From positions 62,001 through 126,000 of the forward strand of contig NZ_JACDTY010000004.1 in assembly GCF_013520985.1 (NCBI RefSeq): DNA of 64,000 nt, given 5' to 3'. The DNA comes from Mesorhizobium neociceri (GTDB lineage: Bacteria; Pseudomonadota; Alphaproteobacteria; Rhizobiales; Rhizobiaceae). Both the position numbers and the translations under genes were made by a program. Shown here piece by piece: positions 9,563 through 17,021 of the stretch (position 1 is its first letter; every line of letters starts with the position of its first letter). The notes below the pieces were generated by a model that worked only from the letters and a program-made list of their open reading frames with translations, was not told where the DNA came from and did no database searches.

Positions 9563-11107
9563 CTAGCGGCCCGAGACCTTCAGTGACCTCCAAATTAGAT
9601 GCGCAATCTGTCTCGCCAGGAACGGCGGCACCGCGTTGCCCACCTGAACATACTGTTCAGTGCGGTTGCCTAGGAAAAGGTAGTCATCGGGGAAGGTCTG
9701 CAGCCTCGCTGCCTCGCGAACGGTAAGGCTTCGGCATTGGGTAGGATCGGGGTGAATGAAGTAGTGACCGTCCTTCGAAATGTGGCTGGTCACTGTCGTC
9801 GAGGGCTCAAGCCCGAGCTGCGCGCGGAAGCGGTCGGCGAACACGCCTGTGTGCCAGTTTCGGTGGTTCGGGCTGAGCGCGAGCGGAAAATCAGCAGCCT
9901 TGGGACTGTAGCCATGCACCTTTCCGAACACTGCCGCAAACATGTAGCGCCCGAGGTCTGAGGCCATGTGTCCGCGGGTCTCATGCTGAGAGACTGCGCG
10001 AAGCTCGGGGCGCTCGAGCCAGCTGAAGAGATCATCATTCGATTTCCCATAGCTGCACGGCAACGTGGATGACGAGCGTTCGGATGGGAGCGCCTTTCGT
10101 GAACGCCCTGCGAGATCAGTGAACGCATCACGCATTTCGCCATCGTTCTTGCCGGAGTGAATACCAGCCAGAAGGTGCGCTGCATCGACGACCGTATCTT
10201 GCCACGCCGCGCTGCTGTCGATCACGCGACTAAGACCACTGCGCAGTGCAGGAAGGCTGCCAATAGCCTCGTCCACTGTGCGCACCGCCCCCGGCAGGTC
10301 GACGCTTGCTCCTGACGCCCTTGCCGCGAGATCCGACCGGATGCCGATGACAATCACTCGATGCCGCCGCTGCGGGACGCCGAACTCCTCAGCGCGCACG
10401 ATGAAGTCCGAAGGTTGCCGTGCCGCCTCAAGGCTGGCTTTGCCATCCTTGAGGCGGATGGCGCGTAGCTCGTAGAGATGGCCGTGCCCGATGCCGAGCG
10501 AGGACAGGTCCTCCATGAGCATTTCGAAGACCAGGCGGGTTTCGACTGTCGAGGACAGCATCCCCTTGACGTTCTCCATCACGAAGGCAGCGGGTCGAAC
10601 CCGGTCGAGGACGCGGATGTATTCGCGGAAGAGGTAGTGCCGTTCATCTCTTTCCGGAACGTACCCGCGCTTCCCTTTCGCCCTCGCCCGGCCGACGAGC
10701 GAGTAGGCCTGACAGGGCGGCCCGCCGATCAGTATGGTGTCGTCGGATTCGCTCAGCTGCTTCGTGATCGCACCCTCAATCGCCTCGGCAGCGGCACCGG
10801 TGCCGAGTTCCAGGCAGCGCGCCTCCTCGCTAGCCATACGCCAGGCCTCCGGGTCCACAGCGGCCCAATCCGGTTCGGGGATGAGCCCCGCGTGGAACTC
10901 CACGAATTGCTTCGGCAACACATCGTGACGCGCCCGATACTCCCGCAGGAATGCACGCAAGGTCAGGGTGCGATGCGCCGATGCCTCCTTCTCGACCGAG
11001 ATGCCGGTGCGAAACGGCGCGTGCCCATCCTCGACAAAGGAGGCAAAGCCCTCGCCTAGGCCGCCCGGACCGGCAAAGAGATCGACGACGCCAAAAGTGG
11101 CAGGCAA
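9563..11107 (-). CDS. dcm: C5-cytosine DNA methyltransferase
   Basis: The product transfers a methyl group from SAM to cytosine C5. Motif I is VVDLFAGPGGLGEGF at the N-terminus, motif IV is GGPPCQAYS (catalytic Cys about residue 132), motif VI is MENVKGM, motif VIII is RRHRVIVIG, and motifs IX-X are TVREAARLQTFP and QVGNAVPP. The frame runs back to 11239, but that would cover the start of vsr. I prefer the TTG at 11107 because AGGAG lies 6 nt upstream and the next residues lead straight into motif I, giving 514 residues. It is divergent from vsr with about 67 bp between starts. Such methylases accompany MutL/MORC-Z1 systems; it may protect self DNA, but could also be a solitary or separate R-M remnant. 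The target sequence cannot be predicted. Confidence 0.93.
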   Translation of the reverse strand: MPATFGVVDLFAGPGGLGEGFASFVEDGHAPFRTGISVEKEASAHRTLTLRAFLREYRARHDVLPKQFVEFHAGLIPEPDWAAVDPEAWRMASEEARCLELGTGAAAEAIEGAITKQLSESDDTILIGGPPCQAYSLVGRARAKGKRGYVPERDERHYLFREYIRVLDRVRPAAFVMENVKGMLSSTVETRLVFEMLMEDLSSLGIGHGHLYELRAIRLKDGKASLEAARQPSDFIVRAEEFGVPQRRHRVIVIGIRSDLAARASGASVDLPGAVRTVDEAIGSLPALRSGLSRVIDSSAAWQDTVVDAAHLLAGIHSGKNDGEMRDAFTDLAGRSRKALPSERSSSTLPCSYGKSNDDLFSWLERPELRAVSQHETRGHMASDLGRYMFAAVFGKVHGYSPKAADFPLALSPNHRNWHTGVFADRFRAQLGLEPSTTVTSHISKDGHYFIHPDPTQCRSLTVREAARLQTFPDDYLFLGNRTEQYVQVGNAVPPFLARQIAHLIWRSLKVSGR

Positions 11108-11174
11108 ATCAGGCTCCTGACGAATTCTGTTCGAACGGTGTATACCAATTGCGGAAGCGAACGCCAGGAGGCTC

Positions 11175-11645
11175 GTGACAGATATCGTCGACAAGCAGAC
11201 CCGCTCGCGGATGATGGCTGGGATCAGGGGCAAAGACACGAAGCCCGAGCTGGCGCTTCGTCATGCGCTGCACGCGCGCGGGTTCCGGTACCGTCTGCAC
11301 TCGAAAGGGATACCGGGGCGGCCGGATCTCGTCTTTCCTATATTCAGAGCTGCAGTCTTCGTACACGGATGCTTCTGGCACCGCCACGCGGGGTGCCGCT
11401 ACACGACGACCCCGGCCACGCGTCCCGAATTCTGGCAGTCCAAGTTCGAGGCAAATGTCACGCGGGACGGTGTCGTGTACGCCGCGCTCCTTGAGGCAGG
11501 CTGGCGCGTGGCGACGGTTTGGGAGTGCGCATTACGGAAACCCGATCAGGTTGCGGCAGCAGCCGAGCTTCTTGTAGTCTGGTTACACTCCGGAGATGCG
11601 CTTCTCGAAATCGGGGAGTTGGACGTTCCCGGAAGTTCGCGTTAG
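11175..11645 (+). CDS. vsr: Very short patch repair (Vsr) endonuclease
   Basis: A 156-residue protein with the Vsr fold motifs: DKQTRSRMMAGIRGKDTKPE at the N-terminus, GRPDLVFP (catalytic Asp region), FVHGCFWHRHAGC, and WRVATVWECAL. Vsr nicks next to T:G mismatches that arise when 5-methylcytosine deaminates, so it fits beside the divergent cytosine methyltransferase. The start is GTG at 11175, preceded by AGGAGG only 3 nt away. It probably limits C-to-T mutation caused by the methylase; in MutL/MORC-type systems a Vsr-like nuclease has also been suggested as an effector. Confidence 0.95.
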   Translation: MTDIVDKQTRSRMMAGIRGKDTKPELALRHALHARGFRYRLHSKGIPGRPDLVFPIFRAAVFVHGCFWHRHAGCRYTTTPATRPEFWQSKFEANVTRDGVVYAALLEAGWRVATVWECALRKPDQVAAAAELLVVWLHSGDALLEIGELDVPGSSR

Positions 11646-11720
11646 CGACGAGACGGACGAGAATTAACCATATCCCGACTCTGGGCTTGAGATCCGATCC
11701 GGATCCCGATCGGTTGCGCG

Positions 11721-11774
11721 TGCTTCGCTAGCGGAGCAGCAGCAAGCGGCCCCCGCTGGTGTTGGAAGCACCAG
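11721..11774. terminator. Two adjacent hairpins after vsr
   Basis: TGCTTCGCTAGCGGAGCA (11721-11738) is an almost perfect 18-bp palindrome. CTGGTG/CACCAG (11756-11761 and 11769-11774) forms a second small stem. Neither is followed by a T-run, so a terminator or regulator site is only possible. Confidence 0.25.
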
Positions 11775-11814
11775 ACGAAGGCCTGACCCGCAACCTGGTA
11801 AGAGGTCTTGGGCT

Positions 11815-12759
11815 ATGAGAAATGATAGATGGCATTTCCGCCGTCCGGAAGGGGACCGGCGGAGTTCGACGGTGCGGCTGTCGGGTTATCGACGACATTT
11901 GGGACAATCGACAGGATCGCTGCCGCCTGGATCCTTCGACAACGACATCGACAGGCTGGTCGATGAAGCGATGAAAGCGGCGCTCGCCGGAGAGGTCCGG
12001 GGCGACATCACCTTCGGCGAGTATGCGTCGCTCTTCGGCTTCTTCCGTTCGGCGGTGATGCAGGAAGGCCGGCTGCTGGAACTGGCCATCGGGCAGGCCG
12101 TCCAGAAGAACCCCGACCTCAAACTCCTGCCAACAACGGCAATGCCGATCGTGCCCGCCGCGCAGGAGATGCTGAAGCGCACACCCGCCGACGAGATCAA
12201 GGGTGTACGCTTTCCGTCGCGGGTGCATTCGACCGAGACCTACAAGCCTGACCTGTTTGTGGTGAACAGAACAAAGCACAGCGGGCTAATCCTGGACATC
12301 AAGCGAAGCCTCGGCTCCTACCGTCCTCAGGAAGTGGACCGGCTGCGGTTCAGGATGCTGGCGGTGGCGGCGATAGCGCCGGAATGGGTGGCTGAACACC
12401 AGGGGCCGCTTCTGGTGAAGATCGAGACCGCGATCGTCGACGGAGCCGATCAGGTGTCCGATCCCGAGCGGGGCGTCTTCCGGCTTTCGGAGATCGACGA
12501 CCTTCTCGAATCCGAGGGCGCTGCCGACTCCATCAGGCTGATCCGGGCAGCGTTCTCCGGTCGGGTCCAGGATGAGCTCGCGCGCCGGTGCCGGACGCTG
12601 GCAGTCGACCACGTCGGACCTCACAATTTCCCCGACGTGGCGAATCCTGCGGGCGACGATGCTTCAACTGGGCACGAGCAGGCCTCTGTCGTTCCGTTGC
12701 AGGCGTCCGTAACGCAACAGCCTCGGTTTGGATACGCCCGAAGGCCGGGCCTGCACTGA
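11815..12759 (+). CDS. Hypothetical protein with a PD-(D/E)XK-like core
   Basis: A 314-residue protein I cannot assign to a named family. The region from about residue 140 reads TETYKPDLFVVNRTKHSG followed by LILDIKRSLG, that is PD, 13 residues, then DIK. With an upstream glutamate helix (GRLLELAIGQA) this is the layout of a PD-(D/E)XK nuclease-like fold. The N-terminal 30 residues are basic, and the C-terminus (from about residue 255) is low-complexity. AGAGG lies upstream of ATG 11815, although a later start is possible. It is the first gene of a co-directional set leading to an AAA+ ATPase and an M41 protease. Nuclease activity is inference; the motif could be structural only. Confidence 0.7.
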   Translation: MRNDRWHFRRPEGDRRSSTVRLSGYRRHLGQSTGSLPPGSFDNDIDRLVDEAMKAALAGEVRGDITFGEYASLFGFFRSAVMQEGRLLELAIGQAVQKNPDLKLLPTTAMPIVPAAQEMLKRTPADEIKGVRFPSRVHSTETYKPDLFVVNRTKHSGLILDIKRSLGSYRPQEVDRLRFRMLAVAAIAPEWVAEHQGPLLVKIETAIVDGADQVSDPERGVFRLSEIDDLLESEGAADSIRLIRAAFSGRVQDELARRCRTLAVDHVGPHNFPDVANPAGDDASTGHEQASVVPLQASVTQQPRFGYARRPGLH

Positions 12760-12836
12760 CGCCACGCGGCGATCCCCATTCTCCACTGTCGAAATCATCG
12801 GCCGCAGCGTTCCGCGGAACGGAGGAATATGTCCCC

Positions 12837-13340
12837 ATGAGAAAGCCAGTCCCCTGGAAGGAGCCAATTCGGCTCACCGTCGAAGCGCCCAGCACCCGGA
12901 AACAGAAGCAGGCGAGTCCTGCAGACGTGGGCAACGGCATCGGAGCAGCCCCACGGTCGAAACCTCGGAGGGCGCCCGCGTCGGCAACTCGCAACGTGAC
13001 GCCGACCGTTAGACCAAGGAAGGCGACCGCCTCGCTTCCTCTTCTGATGCTGCTTGGGCACAGCGAATGCTGTGCGGAGCTCAGGCGCGCCGGCCGCATC
13101 ATGGCCTGCGACTGCAGGATCAAGCCCATGGAAGATCCCGCGGTGACGGTGGGACTCGTCATCCATTATGCGCGGATCAGCCTCGCCCAGCGGGTACCTA
13201 TTCCGCCCGTCATCATCGAACTGCTGACCCGACGGGTCGAGGAAGGTGATCCGGCCTGCATCATGGTCGCCGAGTGGTGCGACGCATCAGGGCTGCTCGA
13301 CCTGAAACCTTTGACGCGCTCGAAACGGAGGCCTGGGTGA
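12837..13340 (+). CDS. Hypothetical protein, 167 residues
   Basis: The start ATG 12837 follows GGAGG by 11 nt; the longer upstream frame is composed of arginine-rich shadow sequence. The N-terminal about 70 residues are basic and probably disordered. The rest (MLLGHSECCAELRRAGR to RRVEEGDPACIMVAEWCDA) looks helical with several cysteines (CC, ACDC). No family recognised. The stop TGA overlaps the ATG of the AAA+ gene (TGATG), so translation of the ATPase is probably coupled to it. Confidence 0.6.
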   Translation: MRKPVPWKEPIRLTVEAPSTRKQKQASPADVGNGIGAAPRSKPRRAPASATRNVTPTVRPRKATASLPLLMLLGHSECCAELRRAGRIMACDCRIKPMEDPAVTVGLVIHYARISLAQRVPIPPVIIELLTRRVEEGDPACIMVAEWCDASGLLDLKPLTRSKRRPG

Positions 13341-15250
13341 TGGATACCCGTCTTGCAAATCATCTCCTTTGGCGTCTCCGCCACCGCGCGGAGTCTGACG
13401 CCATCGACCATGCCGTGGAACGTGGAATCCTTGTTGAGAAGCTTCGGACATCGGAGGGGCGGAAGGTGCGGACCTTCACGCCAGGGTCAGCAGTCGCCGG
13501 CAAATCGGAGGCCGAGATTTTGCGCCTGGTTCAGCATGCCAGCAGTGCCGGCTCGAGATCTGGCAGAGCGGCGGAAGACGACGAATACGGCATTGCGATG
13601 GAGGCTTTGCAGAGTTCAGCCGGTCGCGGCGCCAAAGGACTCCGGAAGGGCAGCGGTACGGCGCGATCCTTTGCGCACCGTCTTCCGGATACGGCAAACC
13701 TACTCCGCGCCGTGCGCCGGTCGGCGGAGCCTCTGCGCGCGGTAGACGTCGCCACCATGCTGCTCGTCGCCCAGTCGATCACGATGAGCGCGACACCGTT
13801 CGGCGAAGTCCTGGAGGCGCTTCGCGTCCCCAGTCCCATCATGACTGTCACCGGGCGGGTCGCAGGATTCGAGGAAGCATTCCTCGACCTGCTCGGGCGG
13901 GGCCTGATTCTTCCTGGCATCGTGGCGGCTTGCAAAGGCTATAACCTCGTGCGGGATGGTTATGGACTCCGCTTCGCCCAAGTCTCCGATGATCCCCGTT
14001 GGCGGGTGGTCACTTTCCGGGGGCAAGATTTCGAGGCAGGTGATGAACAGCAGGCCGAGCGATGCGTCGCGGGCGCCGCCCGGAGTGTCTATCCGATCCT
14101 TGGCGTTACCGAGAGCGATGATCGACTTCCGGAGCTCCTCCGACACGCCGCCCGGATCAATTTGACCTGCGGTCCGATTGACATGGGCATCATCCGCGAA
14201 ACTTTGCGCGCGGTTCTTGGTGAGATGCCGGAAACAGGCATCGCCGACGCCCGCGCCTCCGTGCTGGTGCTCTCCGATCTGGCGCTCGCGATCCGGCCAG
14301 GAACGTCCGTGCGACGCGCCCTTGACCTTCTGGATGACCTTGCCCGTATGCGGCTCGCTTCGACCGAGGCAGACAAGAGGGACGTCTCGGGCAAGGATTT
14401 CGCCCGCAGGAGTTCCGGCACGACGGCCTCCAAAACCGTGCGCGGCACTCCCGGATCGGGCAGCGAGAGGATCGAACCGGCCGCAGTGACGGGAAGTGAA
14501 AAGAATCGCTTCATACCCCGCGTGGAGACGCTGACCGGCTATGGCGAGGCCAAGGAATGGGCGCTTGCACTCAAGGACGACCTCGCGCTCTGGCGGGCGG
14601 GCACGCTCGCCTGGGAGGACATGAGTACTAAGATTCTGCTCAGCGGCCCGCCCGGCACCGGAAAGACCCAATTTGCCAAGGCGCTCTGCAACAGCCTTCA
14701 GATTCCGCTGATTGCCTCGGCCGTCTCGGTGTGGCTGGAACCCGGTTATCTCGGTGATGTCCTGAAAAGAATGTCCGCCGCGTTCGCCGAGGCGGAAGCG
14801 GCAAAGCCAGCAATCCTGCTCATCGACGAGATCGACGGTATCGGCAAACGTGGCGCCAGCGGTGAGTGGACCAGCTACTGGGACTCCGTCGTTAACCGCG
14901 CTCTGGAGCTTCTGGACGGGGCGGCAAAATCTGACGGCGTGATCGTCATCGGGGCGACCAACAATCCGGATGCGATTGATCGTGCGTTGCTGCGTTCTGG
15001 AAGGCTCGAGACACACATCCCCATTCCACGGCCCGATACCACGGCGCTGATCGGAATCCTTCGCCATCATCTGAAAAACGATCTCGACTCCGTCGTGGCG
15101 AGCGCTCCACCACGGCCAGCCCATTCGGCCGATGCCGGGATCGCCGAGACTGCTGAGGTGAGAGATGCTGGCTCCACCGCCGAGAAATGGCGCGACCCGG
15201 CATCTCGTCGACATCCTGCCGAAGACACAAAGGACAATCCGCCATGGTGA
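13340..15250 (+). CDS. AAA+ ATPase, FtsH-like motor half
   Basis: A 636-residue protein from ATG 13340 (overlapping the upstream stop). About 420 N-terminal residues form a helical region I do not recognise; there are no membrane segments, unlike true FtsH. The AAA+ module follows: Walker A GPPGTGKTQ (about residue 435), pore-like loop WLEPGYLG, Walker B ILLIDEIDGIG (about 490), and second region of homology GATNNPDAIDRALLRSGR with two arginines. After PRPDTTALIGILRHHL the sequence leaves the AAA+ fold, and the expected helical lid is missing. The lid-like segment KGMTGADIARLVREA is found instead at the start of the downstream M41 protease. The two products together rebuild one FtsH-type machine. 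Its 3' end overlaps the next small gene by 7 nt. Confidence 0.88.
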   Translation: MDTRLANHLLWRLRHRAESDAIDHAVERGILVEKLRTSEGRKVRTFTPGSAVAGKSEAEILRLVQHASSAGSRSGRAAEDDEYGIAMEALQSSAGRGAKGLRKGSGTARSFAHRLPDTANLLRAVRRSAEPLRAVDVATMLLVAQSITMSATPFGEVLEALRVPSPIMTVTGRVAGFEEAFLDLLGRGLILPGIVAACKGYNLVRDGYGLRFAQVSDDPRWRVVTFRGQDFEAGDEQQAERCVAGAARSVYPILGVTESDDRLPELLRHAARINLTCGPIDMGIIRETLRAVLGEMPETGIADARASVLVLSDLALAIRPGTSVRRALDLLDDLARMRLASTEADKRDVSGKDFARRSSGTTASKTVRGTPGSGSERIEPAAVTGSEKNRFIPRVETLTGYGEAKEWALALKDDLALWRAGTLAWEDMSTKILLSGPPGTGKTQFAKALCNSLQIPLIASAVSVWLEPGYLGDVLKRMSAAFAEAEAAKPAILLIDEIDGIGKRGASGEWTSYWDSVVNRALELLDGAAKSDGVIVIGATNNPDAIDRALLRSGRLETHIPIPRPDTTALIGILRHHLKNDLDSVVASAPPRPAHSADAGIAETAEVRDAGSTAEKWRDPASRRHPAEDTKDNPPW

Positions 15251-15581
15251 CGTTCAACCCATACAATGCTGACCAGGATGCCGCCTTCGATCGCGAGCTA
15301 GCGCGTCTTTGCGCCCTCGTGACCGACATGGAGAAGATCCGGTCGGGTGCACCGCCTGACCTTCTCGGAGAAGGAGCCCCGATCCTGGACCGCTGGGTCA
15401 TGATACACAGGCCGGCACTGTGCCTCGCCGGGCTGTCGACGGGGGCACCCCGAGGCTGACGGGTGAGGCTCGGCCGATCGTGACTTCCGATCTCTGGTTG
15501 ATGTCCAAGGATCGTCAATGGGCCAGGACGTTGTCGCGCTGGTACCGCCTTGAGCCGTCCCGTCGACAACTTCCGAAATGA
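15244..15581 (+). pseudogene. Small DUF6634-like gene, frameshifted in a G-run
   Basis: ATG 15244 overlaps the end of the AAA+ gene. Reading gives MVTFNPYNADQDAAFD onward for 71 residues, then a stop at 15457-15459. Moving to the +2 frame right after the G5 run at 15441-15445 gives 42 more sensible codons (TSDLWLMSKDRQWARTLSRW) ending at TGA 15579-15581. That stop overlaps the ATG at 15578 of the protease frame, as in an intact operon. A single lost G (GGGGGG to GGGGG) explains this. The restored protein would be about 112 residues. I recall such proteins as DUF6634 in rhizobia, from memory. It is either a real mutation, programmed slippage or a sequencing error. Confidence 0.6.
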
Positions 15582-15598
15582 TGCATGAGGAGGCTGCC

Positions 15599-16423
15599 AT
15601 GATCGACCAAAACGATGCCAACGAGGCGACCCGCGACGTGCTCCACCGGCTCGCGTTGAAGACGAAAGGCATGACCGGCGCCGACATCGCGCGGCTGGTT
15701 CGCGAGGCCCGCCACAAGGCGCGGCGTGGAAGCAGGCAACTCGCCTTCTCCGACATCTACGATATCCTGACCTCCGCCCGGCCGGATCGACCGCAACCGC
15801 TTCGCTGGCGCATGGCGATCCACGAAGCCGGCCACGCCGTCGCCAGGTTAGTCCTGGAACTGGGCCGTGTCATCTCGATCAGCATCGACGGCCTGGCCGG
15901 CGGCTACACAGCAGGCGAAACGCCGACCATGGAAGCGGAGACAGCGGGTTTCTTCAAGGGACTGCTCGTCATAGGCCTCGCCGGACGCGCTGCCGAGGAT
16001 GAATTGCTCGGCTCTGTCACCGCCGGTGCTGGCGGGTCGCCGGACAGCGATCTTGCGCAAGCGACCGAACTGGCAATGGCGATGGAAACCGCGCTGGGTT
16101 TTGCCGGGACATGTCCGCTTCTCTACCGTCCCGTCGAGGATAGGTCCTCGCTGCTCGCCTACAATCCGTTGCTGGCCGAGCGTGTCAGCGCCCGGCTCGA
16201 CGAGGCCTATGACCGCGCCCGTGACCTCATCCGCCGCAATACCGACGCGATCCTTCTCCTTGCGAAGGCGCTGATGGCGCACGACACGCTGGAAGGGTTG
16301 GACCTCATCGCCGTCCTGAGGGAGGTGAAAAAGCGGATAGTTTCCGACGCCTGCGAGAGGGTCGGGGACGATTGCGGTACGTCCGATATCCCTTTGGATG
16401 CTGTCGACAGCGAGAAGCCCTGA
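15599..16423 (+). CDS. M41 (FtsH-type) zinc protease with AAA+ lid segment
   Basis: A 274-residue protein. I chose ATG 15599 because GAGGAGG lies 6 nt upstream; ATG 15578, overlapping the previous stop, is the alternative. The first 45 residues (LALKTKGMTGADIARLVREA) are the helical lid that normally ends an FtsH AAA+ domain. The M41 peptidase follows, with zinc motif HEAGHAVAR (HExxH, about residue 74), LAGRAAEDELLG, and GGSPDSDLAQAT, which carries the third zinc ligand Asp. No membrane segment is present. It must obtain its unfoldase from the AAA+ protein two genes upstream. Function: probable ATP-dependent soluble protease, substrate unknown. Confidence 0.87.
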   Translation: MIDQNDANEATRDVLHRLALKTKGMTGADIARLVREARHKARRGSRQLAFSDIYDILTSARPDRPQPLRWRMAIHEAGHAVARLVLELGRVISISIDGLAGGYTAGETPTMEAETAGFFKGLLVIGLAGRAAEDELLGSVTAGAGGSPDSDLAQATELAMAMETALGFAGTCPLLYRPVEDRSSLLAYNPLLAERVSARLDEAYDRARDLIRRNTDAILLLAKALMAHDTLEGLDLIAVLREVKKRIVSDACERVGDDCGTSDIPLDAVDSEKP

Positions 16424-17021
16424 GCGTCCCGATGATGATCACTGACACCGGTCGGGGAGTTCCGGGGGGTGATCGAAGCCACACCAACCATGGCGATGCA
16501 GTCCGCCATTGGCGGCGTACAACCTGTGGCTGGGGTCGGCCAACATCACGAGGAATATTGGGCGCCTGTGGCGGCGTGCGCGGGCCGCTCGACGTCAGAT
16601 CAGCCGACAATTTGCCGAGGTGGCCGGTCGTTCATTGATCGATTTTCGGCTTCGGTAGGAGGTTGGCGATGCTCCGCTCGCATAAGGATTGGATTGCTCG
16701 TCCATGCCCAAGCGCGACGGCTTTGTCCGGAACCGAGGGGCAGAGGCCGACGAATCCTTGTTGGCAAGGTTTTGGTCCCTGCAACGCTCCCTGAATGGTC
16801 CCTTTCTTGGCGGAACGAATCCTTCTGGTTGCATTCAGATTTGGGGGTTCGTCAAGGATTCATCTGGCAGCGGATAACAAGGATTCGATAATGTTGACAA
16901 TGGGTTAGATGAGTCATGCTTGCCTCACCTCGTTGCAAAAGCGGGCCTGAAATGCTTAGAATGGTGTCATCTGGAATTATCAACATGCAAGAGAGATACA
17001 ACCTTAGATTGGAGCCATGAA
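16424..17021. other. 598-bp non-coding stretch upstream of the recombinases
   Basis: No frame here has protein-like composition. It contains the repeated CGAATCCTTG motifs listed separately. The section after 16,880 is AT-richer and probably holds the promoter of the recombinase genes. Confidence 0.5.
16751..16887. repeat. Iterated CGAATCCTTG/CAAGGATTCG motifs
   Basis: CGAATCCTTG at 16751-16760, CGAATCCTTC at 16816-16825, CAAGGATTCA at 16853-16862, and CAAGGATTCG at 16878-16887, plus a partial AAGGATT at 16684-16690. The first and last extend to a 12-bp perfect inverted repeat (CGAATCCTTGTT / AACAAGGATTCG). The array sits just upstream of two serine recombinase genes. Likely binding sites of a regulator or recombination factor. 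Confidence 0.6.

Noticed and set aside
2..11645. BREX or DISARM identity for the defence block
   Set aside because: No PglZ, BrxC or phospholipase D gene and no DrmA/B-type helicase; the Z1, AIPR, DUF4420 and MutL set fits MZA instead.
11645..11814. Possible small gene between vsr and the PD-(D/E)XK-like gene
   Set aside because: Only short frames without a start context; contains hairpins instead.
13700..15214. 504-codon minus-strand frame
   Set aside because: Exact antisense of the AAA+ gene, whose Walker and SRH motifs are unmistakable; high GC makes long antisense frames common here.
16469..16891. 140-codon plus-strand frame
   Set aside because: No ribosome-binding site, unnatural composition, and it spans the iterated CGAATCCTTG motifs.
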